A stretch of DNA of 6,849 bases from an uncultured Cocleimonas sp. (GTDB lineage: Bacteria > Pseudomonadota > Gammaproteobacteria > Thiotrichales > Thiotrichaceae), in contig CALJIH010000007.1 in assembly GCA_937974135.1 (NCBI GenBank), positions 1-6,849 on the forward strand. The letters are read 5' to 3'. Below are positions 1 to 6,474 of this stretch, piece after piece. The notes below the pieces were generated by a model, which made no database searches, had not been told where the DNA came from, and saw nothing but the letters and a program-made list of their open reading frames with translations. How positions within the stretch are numbered: the first letter of the stretch is position 1; each line of letters begins with the position of its first letter. A program made the position numbers and the translations under genes.

Positions 1-342
1 ACTAAACTACTCTTCGCCTCAGGGGCTTGCTAAAAAATTCCGTTTGAAACTTTTTCTGTTTGAATTATTATTAATCCAAAGTTGCTATGTCTAATATAAT
101 GCAATGACAATGCCAACTTTTTTTAAATATGTGTAAGTCTATGATTTACAAGAATTAATTGATTTTATAAGATGATTTATTATGAATGTTTTCTCTGTCA
201 GATTATGACAATTTAAGGTTTCTAATGTCACTTGTGTCATGTTGTTACGTTCTAAAATGGCAACTCCATTCAAGCTACGCTTTGTTTGTCAGAACTATTC
301 AATTATTCTTCGGTCAATATAAATTAATCAAAGGGGAAAAAA
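1..342. other. AT-rich leader region without a convincing gene
   Basis: No open frame here has both a plausible start and a ribosome binding site. A short open frame enters from the left edge in frame 2 and stops near base 94, too little to call a gene tail. A 65-codon frame starting at 186 runs into the entericidin gene in another frame and has no family resemblance, so it is treated as chance. A TATAAT lies at 95-100 but lacks a -35 at proper spacing. The pentamer TGTCA or its complement occurs six times (105, 196, 206, 226, 235, 287), two of them forming a dyad. This may be the control region of the downstream lipoprotein gene. Confidence 0.5.
196..210. promoter_or_regulatory. Possible operator dyad TGTCA-N5-TGACA
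   Basis: Perfect 5-bp arms separated by 5 bases form a symmetric site about 130 bases upstream of the entericidin start. Two more TGTCA copies follow in direct orientation at 226-230 and 235-239. The spacing is typical of a dimeric regulator, but no family is recognised and no clear promoter is placed beside it. Chance in AT-rich DNA remains possible. Confidence 0.22.
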
Positions 343-489
343 ATGAAGAAAATTTTGTTAACACTAGTAATTACAGGATTTAGCGTTATTACCTTAAACG
401 CCTGTAGCACCATAGACGGTGTAGGCAAAGATTTACAAGGCGCAGGGCAATCGATTTCTCAAGAAGCTAAAAAGGCAAAGAAAGGTTAG
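343..489 (+). CDS. Entericidin EcnA/B family small lipoprotein
   Basis: This encodes a 48-residue lipoprotein. Residues 1-20 are a signal peptide (MKKILL, then a hydrophobic core), ending in the lipobox LNAC with Cys21 as the lipidated residue. The mature part of about 28 residues contains the family-like pattern STIDGVGKDLQGAGQ and a Lys-rich tail. Ser follows the Cys, which in enterobacteria favours sorting to the outer membrane. The start is supported by AAGGGG at 331-336, at good spacing. In E. coli, entericidins A and B are an antidote/toxin pair and EcnB is linked to stationary phase. Only one member is present here, so a toxin role should not be assumed. A TATAAA at 318-323 could be a -10 but has a poor -35. 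A hairpin follows the stop codon. Confidence 0.87.
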   Translation: MKKILLTLVITGFSVITLNACSTIDGVGKDLQGAGQSISQEAKKAKKG

Positions 490-503
490 TTAGCCTTTAC
501 GAT

Positions 504-531
504 AAAAGCTCTGTTAAACAACAGAGCTTTT
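504..531. terminator. Bidirectional hairpin terminator between convergent genes
   Basis: A perfect 12-bp stem (AAAAGCTCTGTT pairing with AACAGAGCTTTT) encloses the 4-base loop AAAC. Four T residues close the 3' side on either strand. It lies 14 bases after the entericidin stop and 30 bases after the sseB stop, so it can serve both. The T tract is short and lies inside the stem, so efficiency is uncertain. Confidence 0.65.
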
Positions 532-561
532 AGGATTTATACGTCTTTATTTAGGGGGCTG

Positions 562-1335
562 TTAATGCACAGTTCGGTCTTCAGCAATATAGAATGGCTT
601 AATATTCTCAACCATAAACTGACTTATATCTGGATCATCCTGATCGATCACATAAAAATCAACCGTCTCGTACATCATATCATCCTCTAATAATGATATT
701 TTTTGAATGATGGTATCAATGATTTTTTCAAAGCGACCTTTACCTTGAATTCCTACCATTAAATGTTCTTTATCATCATCCTCGGGAATTTGAATCGTTC
801 CGATATAAGCAGCTTCAACTTCATGATGTTTATCAAAGAATTCAGTTAAGACTGATTTAAATACCTCAGAAACGTTTTCTGCATGACCTAGCAATACTTC
901 TGTTTGTTCTTCTAGAATATGTTCGCTATTTACCATTAAATCGGTATCAAGGAGAACCGCAACATCTTCAGGTTCAAACTCCATTCCAAAGTCAGAATTT
1001 GGATTCAAAACCAATGGTGCTCCCAGAGTTAATTGAAATAAATCAACTGTGGTTAACTCTAAATAAGGCTCATCTGTTTCAATAGCATGTTGCAACATTT
1101 GTAATGAGGTGAAAAATGGTACGACAGGACTCTTATCAGTTTCACGTTCCCAATGCTGAATAATCACTGCTTCTTCTTCCTCTAAGGTAAACTCTCCTTG
1201 TGATTTTTCACTTTCGGGTTTACCAAGAACGAATATCTTAGACTCCATTAATTCCTCATAAAATGCTGGCGCTTCAGAGTGATCTGCAGCCGCTTTATGT
1301 AGAATTTTTTCCAAATCGTTTACTGGTAGAAGCAT
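562..1335 (-). CDS. sseB: SseB family protein (enhanced serine sensitivity)
   Basis: A 257-residue acidic cytoplasmic protein whose length matches E. coli SseB. The N-terminal SseB domain (about residues 5-130) shows PAFYEEL at 23-29, a QHWE segment at 60-63, VPFFTS at 72-77 and LNPNSDFGMEF at 110-120. The C-terminal SseB domain (about 140-250) ends in ISQFMVENIKPFY. No signal peptide or membrane segment is seen. In E. coli the gene was named for its effect on serine sensitivity when overexpressed; its molecular role is not settled. The ATG at 1335 has only a weak GAGA upstream, but it matches the family N-terminus. The gene is divergent from the permease at 1501 and convergent with the entericidin gene. 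Identity is secure, function less so. Confidence 0.9.
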   Translation of the reverse strand: MLLPVNDLEKILHKAAADHSEAPAFYEELMESKIFVLGKPESEKSQGEFTLEEEEAVIIQHWERETDKSPVVPFFTSLQMLQHAIETDEPYLELTTVDLFQLTLGAPLVLNPNSDFGMEFEPEDVAVLLDTDLMVNSEHILEEQTEVLLGHAENVSEVFKSVLTEFFDKHHEVEAAYIGTIQIPEDDDKEHLMVGIQGKGRFEKIIDTIIQKISLLEDDMMYETVDFYVIDQDDPDISQFMVENIKPFYIAEDRTVH

Positions 1336-1373
1336 TGGGGATATTTCTCAATTTTTAATAATATGAGTTAATG

Positions 1374-1400
1374 ATTATACAGCCATAATAGGCGAGTCAA
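1374..1400 (-). promoter_or_regulatory. Candidate sigma70 promoter for sseB
   Basis: On the - strand, TTGACT (1400-1395) is followed after 15 bases by a perfect TATAAT (1379-1374). The -10 lies about 40 bases upstream of the sseB ATG. The spacer is two bases shorter than optimal, so activity may be modest. Confidence 0.4.
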
Positions 1401-1487
1401 ACAATAAAAGATAAAAGCCAAAAGTGCGCTGACTATAGCCATCAACGGTTATAGATTTAATTGCTTTTAAATAGCGCTGGCAAAGGT

Positions 1488-1494
1488 CTATACT
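1488..1494 (+). promoter_or_regulatory. Candidate -10 (CTATACT) implying a leaderless message
   Basis: CTATACT matches the extended -10 favoured by sigma S, including the C at -13. Counting TATACT as -12 to -7 puts +1 at base 1501, the A of the permease ATG. No good -35 is seen: TTTAAA lies at the 17-base position and TTGCTT (1461-1466) is too far. No ribosome binding site sits at normal distance, which agrees with leaderless translation but does not prove it. Confidence 0.32.
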
Positions 1495-1500
1495 CCGTGG

Positions 1501-2394
1501 ATGATAAAGATGCTTCTTCGAAACAAAGCCCTCTTAGGCATATTACTTAGCTTGTCGGGAGCAACTTTTTTTGCGCTTTCAATCACTACCGCACGTTGGA
1601 GTTATGATTACGGATCAAATACACAAACTGTGATGTTGATTCGTTTCGTTACTTTGTTATTTATCATGCTACTTTGGAATAAAGCGCGCCAAATTCCATT
1701 ACTCCTCTCAAACAACGATATCGTGAAATGTTCCATTCTTGGAATTTTTTATTTTATCGGAATTGGCGCTTACTTATCTTCAGTGGCTTATATGCCGGTG
1801 GGCTTAGCCGTATTGATTCTTTATACTTTCCCAATTTTAGTGATTTTAACCAGCGCTATCGTTGATAAACGTAAACCAAGACTATTAGAATTAATAGCGC
1901 TTATCCTTGCTTTCATTGGGTTATTTATTGCCCTCGATATAGACACCGACAACATTAAGCTAATTGGTGTCTTTTTAGCAGGATTGGCAGCGGTAGGCGT
2001 AACTATTAATATGTTAGGTAGCGCCAATATTCTTAAAAGAATTCCATTTACTTTATTTAGTTTGTATCAAGCTATTGTAGTATCGACTATATCCGCGTTT
2101 TTTGTTTTTTTTACGGGTGGCATAGCAATGCCCAATAGCGCAAAAGGCTGGATGATATTCCTAGTAATGCTGACGAGCTTTGTTATTGCCTATCTTTCTG
2201 TTTACGCGAGTCTTAAGGTAATCGGTGCGGTTAGGACTTCAACTATCATGAATTTAGAGCCCGTTATGACAACTGTTTTTGCGTTTGCACTATTACAAGA
2301 ACAAATGACCATGGCCAAACTAATTGGTGCAATGATCGTATTATTTGCAATCTTTCTCGCCCAATTGCCACAAATAAAAAACACTATTAAATAA
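1501..2394 (+). CDS. EamA/DMT-family transporter
   Basis: A 297-residue inner-membrane protein with about ten hydrophobic helices (roughly 11-31, 42-60, 74-95, 97-120, 127-146, 151-171, 183-205, 214-238, 244-265, 272-289). It has the two-fold EamA repeat. The first half carries LYTFPILVILTSAI before a basic loop (DKRKPR, 122-127). The second carries the hallmark NLEPVMTTVFAFALLQEQ (251-268). Members export or import small metabolites such as amino acids, but the substrate cannot be read from sequence. Two starts are possible, ATG at 1501 or at 1510; the longer one is given. Neither has a clear Shine-Dalgarno: AAAGG at 1482-1486 is about 14 bases from the first. The gene is divergent from sseB and appears monocistronic. 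Confidence 0.88.
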   Translation: MIKMLLRNKALLGILLSLSGATFFALSITTARWSYDYGSNTQTVMLIRFVTLLFIMLLWNKARQIPLLLSNNDIVKCSILGIFYFIGIGAYLSSVAYMPVGLAVLILYTFPILVILTSAIVDKRKPRLLELIALILAFIGLFIALDIDTDNIKLIGVFLAGLAAVGVTINMLGSANILKRIPFTLFSLYQAIVVSTISAFFVFFTGGIAMPNSAKGWMIFLVMLTSFVIAYLSVYASLKVIGAVRTSTIMNLEPVMTTVFAFALLQEQMTMAKLIGAMIVLFAIFLAQLPQIKNTIK

Positions 2395-2431
2395 ATAGAT
2401 TAAAAAAGACAGCTTTGTTGTGCTCTTGTAG

Positions 2432-2480
2432 TGAGCTTAGTCGAAGTATGTCGACATATTTATACTGAGCCTGTCGAAGG
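2432..2480. repeat. REP-like intergenic repeat, two related units
   Basis: Two similar units in the same orientation, TGAGCTTAGTCGAAG (2432-2446) and TGAGCCTGTCGAAGG (2466-2480), flank a perfect 12-bp palindrome TATGTCGACATA (2447-2458). Alternative pairing of AGTAT (2445-2449) with ATACT (2462-2466) is also possible. The core TTCGACAGGCTCAG on the - strand resembles small palindromic repeats scattered through many bacterial genomes (recollection, not searched). Its position between two convergent genes is typical of such elements. It may also limit read-through, since no classic terminator is seen in this gap. Confidence 0.6.
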
Positions 2481-2505
2481 ACACCCCCCTACTTTTTGTC
2501 GTTTT

Positions 2506-3249
2506 TTAATTTTCTATATCGTACTTCTGTATTTTTGCTTCTTTGACTTTATAACTAGCGCTGCCAATGTCAGTAGTAGACTTATCAATCAAAAGCTCTC
2601 CTGATACCCAAATTGGATCATAAGCTTCTTCTGCTCTTATACCTGCGTTAGATGCAGTTTTAACATGTACTGTTTGGTTAGCGGGTGGTGCGGGTTGGTG
2701 TATACAAGCACCAAAATATGGGACAAGTAAGAACTCAGTAATGATGCCATTGCTTTGCTCTAATGGCGCAATAAAACCAGGAATAGATACATTTTTATTA
2801 GCCAGTAATTCATTTGGTGGGGCTTTGTTGTACTCTGCCTGCATTTTTTCATAGAGTTTAATCGCTTCGTCACTTCCTTCTTCTAAATTTTTTATAATTG
2901 GATTGTATTTTTCTACGATAGAATCAGCATCATAGCCTGGTGCGATTAATCCTTCCCATTTAAGCGGCAAAAATCCTTTTTCTACTTCTTGATCATACAA
3001 AGCAACAGAATCTGGTTTTCCCGTTGCGGTTTTATTAGCTGAGTTTTTTTGTTCTTTTACGATTTCTTGATATTCATCCACCGTTTTGCCAACCAGTTCT
3101 TTGTTTACAGAATCGCTCGCTTTAACTTTGGAGAGTTTGTTTTCAGCCGCTGGATTAGTGACTTCATTTGTAGAATCGCAAGCACTAAAAAATAGTACAA
3201 GTAACAGTGGAATTAGTATTTTCATTTGTTTTAAACCCTTATTCTCCAT
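2506..3249 (-). CDS. DUF3299 lipoprotein of the zinc ABC locus
   Basis: A 247-residue lipoprotein. The hydrophobic stretch ILIPLLLVLF leads to the lipobox FSAC, with Cys24 lipidated. Asp at +2 suggests retention in the inner membrane by the enterobacterial Lol-avoidance rule. Residues 25-90 are a polar linker. The DUF3299 domain follows (about 92-240), with IPGFIAPLE at 156-164 and the hallmark PYFGACIHQPAPPANQTV at 177-194; Cys182 and His184 are possible metal or redox residues. The start codon overlaps the permease stop by one base (TAATG), which suggests translational coupling. An alternative ATG at 3225 (Met9) would give a more ordinary signal peptide and has AAGGG ten bases upstream. The family recurs beside MacB-like ATPase and permease genes; its function is not established. 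Confidence 0.86.
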   Translation of the reverse strand: MENKGLKQMKILIPLLLVLFFSACDSTNEVTNPAAENKLSKVKASDSVNKELVGKTVDEYQEIVKEQKNSANKTATGKPDSVALYDQEVEKGFLPLKWEGLIAPGYDADSIVEKYNPIIKNLEEGSDEAIKLYEKMQAEYNKAPPNELLANKNVSIPGFIAPLEQSNGIITEFLLVPYFGACIHQPAPPANQTVHVKTASNAGIRAEEAYDPIWVSGELLIDKSTTDIGSASYKVKEAKIQKYDIEN

Positions 3250-4508
3250 TAGAACTTTAAGGTTAGTCCGTCTTGTAATGAGTTTCTATAGGCTATAATG
3301 CCAGGTATTAAACTAAATAATAAACCCATGATGAATATTAACAAAATCATCAAAAATTGTTCGGTATCAAGCCAACCGATATTAATTGAGAATCCGTATT
3401 GATCAAGCAATATCGGCTTTAATACAAAAAGTAAGCTGTATAGTAAACCTAACGCTACAATCGTTCCAACCGCTAAAATCAACAGTGTTTCAACCATAAA
3501 TAACACGATCACTTGATGCGCATGCGCACCAACCGCTCTCAGAATCGCCATTTCTCGGCGACGCTCATTTAACGTGGATAGCAACATAATTAGCATACTT
3601 AACAAACCTGAGAGTAAAACCAAAATAGATACTCCAAGTAATATTTTTTCAAACTGGCCTAAAGTGCGCCATAAATCGGTTAAGGTACTACCGGGAATGA
3701 TTGCCAATAATGGTTCTTGTGTATATTCGTTAATTTTTCTTTGGACAACAAAAGTCTGCGTTCGTTTCTTTAAACCCAGCATAAATGCGGTTACCGTTTT
3801 GGGTTTAAGACCAAATTTACGGGCTTTCTCAGCATCAATTTTTAAGCTGGAACGCGCACCTGACCTCCAATCAATATGAATCGCCTCTATTGCCTCTAAA
3901 GATACATGCACGCTTCTGTCCACAGGCGTACCAGTCGCAGCTAAAATTCCAGAGATTTTAAATGGCTTATCATCATGTTCCGCAAACTCCGTTGAAATGG
4001 TTCCGTGCGATAGCACGATCTCATCGCCTAATTTGTAACCTAATTTCTTCGCTACCTCTACTCCGATAACTGCATCATATAAATCACTAAACTGCTTACC
4101 CTGTGCAAATGATAATGATCGCTTGTCAGCATAACGAAAGTAACTAAAGTAATCTTGATTGGTTCCCACCACTCTAAAGCCTCGGTGAGAATCGCCCAAT
4201 GATAATGGTATTGTCCATTTCACTTTAGGATCATTACTGATCTTTTGAAAGGAATCGTATGAAATATTATTAGTGGCATTGCCAATCCGAAACACACTAT
4301 AAAGCAATAAATTCATCGGCCCAGATCGTGCGCCAACAATTAGGTCTGTTTGAGAGATAGTGTTTAAAAAACTATTTTTCGCTTGTTTGCGGACAATATC
4401 TACGCCCAACAACAAGGTTAGACTAACGGCGATGGATAGGACAGCCAAAATCAAACTCGTTTTTCGCGCCCATGCGCTTTTCCAAGTTAAAACTAAGAGC
4501 GCTTTCAT
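3249..4508 (-). CDS. FtsX/MacB-type ABC permease
   Basis: A 419-residue inner-membrane protein with the type VII ABC layout: helix 1 at about 18-36, a large periplasmic MacB_PCD-like domain (about 40-285), then three helices (about 289-312, 333-363, 385-405). The cytoplasmic segment NERRREMAILRAVGA (314-328) and the ending AYRNSLQDGLTLKF are typical of the FtsX domain and should dock the ATPase. The ATG overlaps the ATPase stop by four bases (ATGA), a sign of coupled translation. Such permeases usually couple ATP hydrolysis to movements in the periplasm instead of forming a channel. No membrane-fusion or TolC-like partner is seen in the window, which argues against a MacAB efflux pump. Context points to zinc acquisition. 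Confidence 0.9.
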   Translation of the reverse strand: MKALLVLTWKSAWARKTSLILAVLSIAVSLTLLLGVDIVRKQAKNSFLNTISQTDLIVGARSGPMNLLLYSVFRIGNATNNISYDSFQKISNDPKVKWTIPLSLGDSHRGFRVVGTNQDYFSYFRYADKRSLSFAQGKQFSDLYDAVIGVEVAKKLGYKLGDEIVLSHGTISTEFAEHDDKPFKISGILAATGTPVDRSVHVSLEAIEAIHIDWRSGARSSLKIDAEKARKFGLKPKTVTAFMLGLKKRTQTFVVQRKINEYTQEPLLAIIPGSTLTDLWRTLGQFEKILLGVSILVLLSGLLSMLIMLLSTLNERRREMAILRAVGAHAHQVIVLFMVETLLILAVGTIVALGLLYSLLFVLKPILLDQYGFSINIGWLDTEQFLMILLIFIMGLLFSLIPGIIAYRNSLQDGLTLKF

Positions 4509-5224
4509 GACGGTGTAGCCTGAACTTTCTTTGATGAATTCAATTTCGTCTTATTGATATCAGTCAGTTCCACAACACGTGAAAAGTGTTTTGCTATGTA
4601 TTCATCATGACTGACAAAAATGATCGTACTCTGATTGGCATCGGCTTCTTTAAAGAGCAATTGTAAAAAGTTATCGCTATTTTCTCTATCTAACGCGGAT
4701 GTAGGTTCATCTGCAATAATCAATTCAGGCGCACCTAACAATGCACGACAGGCTGCAACCCGCTGTTGTTGGCCAACGCTTAATTGAGTCACTTTTTTAT
4801 CAATCACCGACAAAGGTAAATCGAGCGCAGCTAATAAACGACGCGTTTCTTCATGTGTGTTTCCGCTTTTTGAGGCTCGTTTGCTAGAAAATCTAAGCGG
4901 TAATTCAATATTTTCTTTTACTGACAAAAAAGGCAATAAATTAAATTGCTGAAAAATTACGCCAAGATGTTCTCCACGAAAACTATCTCGCTTTTGATTA
5001 GACAAGCCATTTAAATTTTGACCTAAAATTTCAACAGATCCAGTTTTTGCTTGATGAATCCCGCACAAGAGATTGAGTAAGGTGGTTTTACCACTACCGC
5101 TATTCCCACTAATGAAAACATGCTCGTTTTTGGCTATTGATAAATAATCAATAGCCAAAGTTGCTTCTTGTTGGTCTGGCCAAAAAAAAGACACATCTTT
5201 TAAATCAACAAGACTGTTATTCAT
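4505..5224 (-). CDS. MacB/LolD-type ABC transporter ATPase
   Basis: A 239-residue cytoplasmic ATPase with every core motif intact (numbered from the ATG at 5224): Walker A GNSGSGKTT (40-48), Q-loop FQQFNLLP around Gln93, signature LSVGQQQR (148-155), Walker B LIIADEP (168-174) with catalytic Glu173, D-loop SALD, and switch His206. The FNLLP after the Q-loop is usual in the LolD/MacB branch. A TTG three codons earlier (5233) could also start the frame; ATG is preferred, although neither has a strong ribosome binding site. The gene begins 19 bases after zrgA ends and overlaps the permease by four bases, so it is the motor of this complex. The lysine- and serine-rich tail after residue 225 is variable in the family. 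Confidence 0.93.
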   Translation of the reverse strand: MNNSLVDLKDVSFFWPDQQEATLAIDYLSIAKNEHVFISGNSGSGKTTLLNLLCGIHQAKTGSVEILGQNLNGLSNQKRDSFRGEHLGVIFQQFNLLPFLSVKENIELPLRFSSKRASKSGNTHEETRRLLAALDLPLSVIDKKVTQLSVGQQQRVAACRALLGAPELIIADEPTSALDRENSDNFLQLLFKEADANQSTIIFVSHDEYIAKHFSRVVELTDINKTKLNSSKKVQATPS

Positions 5225-5243
5225 AGTTCGCAAGATTACGCAT

Positions 5244-5936
5244 TTATTTAAGTGTCACTGTACTATTCTTCTTCGTCAGAATGCTTGAGCTTTGTGATGC
5301 TGCAGATAACCACTGTAATTGAATTTTTTCCAGTTGCGGCAAGTGCTTAAACAGATCTGCTGTTTTAATCGTGAGCTCAGGCTTGCTATTTTCACAATGG
5401 AATTCATAGCTGATGCTGTATTCAGAATGAGTGGATGAATCTTCTGCATGATCATCGTGTTTATCATGCGATTTGTGATCATCGTGATCCGCATGCTCTT
5501 TATGGTCATCATGGTCTTTGTGATCCTTGTGATCCTTGTGATCCTTGTGATCATCATGTTTAGCGTGGTCATGCTCATCATGTTCTTTTTTATCTTCATG
5601 TTTATCATGATCTTTATGATCACTATGTATTTCGAATGGGCTTTCTATCTGAATGTTTTCAGCTTTACAAGAAACATCTTCAAATTCAAATAACTCATTG
5701 GGCAAATTTAGCTGTTTTTCAATTTTTTCAATGGCTTCTTCCTGCTCATGGTTTGACGGTTGATGTTCAAAACCTGTGATATTAAAAGCAGGGCTTAAGA
5801 ACTCTATGTTTAGCTCATTTTTTTCCCAAACAATATTCATTTTTGCTGCACCATGTTCGTGTGCATCATGTTTTTCATACGCATGGGTAATTGAAACGGA
5901 TGTGAGTAATAAAAGTAGAAGACTGTGTTTTTTCAT
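5244..5936 (-). CDS. zrgA: ZrgA-like (DUF2796) histidine-rich zinc-binding protein
   Basis: A 230-residue secreted protein. A signal peptide (MKKHSLLLLLL, cleavage likely after ITHA near residue 19) precedes YEKHDAHEHG. The N-terminal half matches DUF2796: HEHGAAKMNI, then FLSPAFNITGFEHQP (46-60). Residues 104-163 are a His/Asp/Lys/Glu stretch with 20 histidines, nearly all three residues apart. Cys90 and Cys181 flank it and could form a disulfide at its base (inference). The last 50 residues return to ordinary DUF2796-like sequence. It is expected to bind zinc in the periplasm and serve the ABC proteins encoded directly downstream, as reported for the Vibrio cholerae zrg locus. It starts 45 bases after zur and has no strong ribosome binding site. 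No Zur-like site is visible in that gap, so it may be read from the zur promoter. Confidence 0.88.
   Translation of the reverse strand: MKKHSLLLLLLTSVSITHAYEKHDAHEHGAAKMNIVWEKNELNIEFLSPAFNITGFEHQPSNHEQEEAIEKIEKQLNLPNELFEFEDVSCKAENIQIESPFEIHSDHKDHDKHEDKKEHDEHDHAKHDDHKDHKDHKDHKDHDDHKEHADHDDHKSHDKHDDHAEDSSTHSEYSISYEFHCENSKPELTIKTADLFKHLPQLEKIQLQWLSAASQSSSILTKKNSTVTLK
5517..5552 (-). repeat. Four tandem 9-bp units inside zrgA
   Basis: On the - strand the unit GATCACAAG occurs three times perfectly and a fourth time with one change, encoding four Asp-His-Lys triplets (residues 129-140). Each unit is a multiple of three, so slippage would change histidine number without breaking the frame. Degenerate copies of the same triplet pattern surround it. 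Confidence 0.9.
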
Positions 5937-5981
5937 AATTTTTTCGCTTTGATAAATTAAATTTAAATAGTTTGATTCGGT

Positions 5982-6437
5982 TTAGTGTGTATTAAGACAA
6001 GCTTTACAGGTGCCGTGCAGTTCAAATTGCAGAGATTCTACTTTAAAACCTGTTTGTTCAGCCCCAGTTTCAATTTGTTTATGTAATTCACTGGTAAGTG
6101 TTATCTCTTCTACACCAGAACAGCTATTGCAAATTAAAAACTGAGCATTGCTGTGTTCGTGATCACATTGAAGATGACTGCATGCAATGTATTTATTCGT
6201 AGACTCTAATTTATGTACCAAGCCTGAAGCCGTTAAAAACTCTAAAATCCTATATATCGACATTGTAGGCATTGCTGTTTCAAATTTATTCTTATATACA
6301 TCAGTAAGGTCATATGCTGACAGCGGAATCTTAGATGACAATAAGATATGGAAAATATTTTGACGCTTTTGCGTTAGAGAAATTCCTTTTGCGTTGCATA
6401 TTTTTTGAATATTTTTTGATGGCTTTGAATGAATCAT
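5982..6437 (-). CDS. zur: Zur, zinc-responsive Fur-family repressor
   Basis: A 151-residue Fur-family regulator. The winged helix domain (about 1-85) contains LTQKRQNI (21-28), LSAYDL (39-44) and the recognition region MPTMSIYRILEFL (56-68). VHKLESTNKYIAC (74-86) closely follows E. coli Zur and separates it from Fur. The structural zinc site is two pairs, Cys103/Cys106 and Cys144/Cys147. Sensor-site candidates are His75, Cys86, His93 or His95, and Glu111, by analogy with E. coli Zur. GAGGT at 6445-6441 sits at proper distance from the ATG. When zinc-loaded it should repress zinc-uptake genes; the neighbours on both sides are such genes. A promoter with an overlapping dyad upstream suggests autoregulation. 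Confidence 0.93.
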   Translation of the reverse strand: MIHSKPSKNIQKICNAKGISLTQKRQNIFHILLSSKIPLSAYDLTDVYKNKFETAMPTMSIYRILEFLTASGLVHKLESTNKYIACSHLQCDHEHSNAQFLICNSCSGVEEITLTSELHKQIETGAEQTGFKVESLQFELHGTCKACLNTH

Positions 6438-6461
6438 ATTACCTCAATCTTAGTTAGCAAC

Positions 6462-6474
6462 GATATATCATATC
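6462..6474. promoter_or_regulatory. Candidate Zur operator
   Basis: GATATATCATATC is a dyad with perfect 5-bp arms. Against the gammaproteobacterial Zur core GTTATANTATAAC it agrees at 9 of 12 defined positions, and two of the three differences are symmetric (positions 2 and 12). It covers the zur -10 element, where a repressor would block RNA polymerase. AT-rich dyads arise by chance, so this is an inference. Confidence 0.4.

Noticed and set aside
2..94. Possible tail of a gene entering from the left edge in frame 2
   Set aside because: Only about 30 open codons with no recognised motif; such a run is expected by chance fairly often. Flanking sequence would decide.
82..100. TTGCTA and TATAAT as a promoter
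   Set aside because: The two boxes are only seven bases apart and no other -35 lies at 16-18 bases.
186..383. 65-codon open frame overlapping the entericidin start
   Set aside because: It has no ribosome binding site and no recognisable family, and it overlaps the well-supported lipoprotein gene in another frame.
2401..2430. Possible terminator after the permease or the DUF3299 gene
   Set aside because: Only a 3-bp AGC/GCT stem with an 8-base loop can be drawn; the T run on the - strand does not follow a stable hairpin.
3574..3879. 101-codon + strand frame inside the permease gene
   Set aside because: It lies wholly within a strongly supported FtsX-like gene and shows no domain or ribosome site.
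3249..5224. MacAB-type efflux pump or LolCDE lipoprotein exporter
   Set aside because: The permease and ATPase are separate genes with no fusion-protein or second permease gene, and zur, zrgA and znuA neighbours favour zinc acquisition.
5276..5693. Long open frames on both strands across the His-rich region
   Set aside because: They are by-products of the 3-periodic repeat in zrgA, giving low-complexity Met/Ile/Lys or hydrophobic translations with no start signal.
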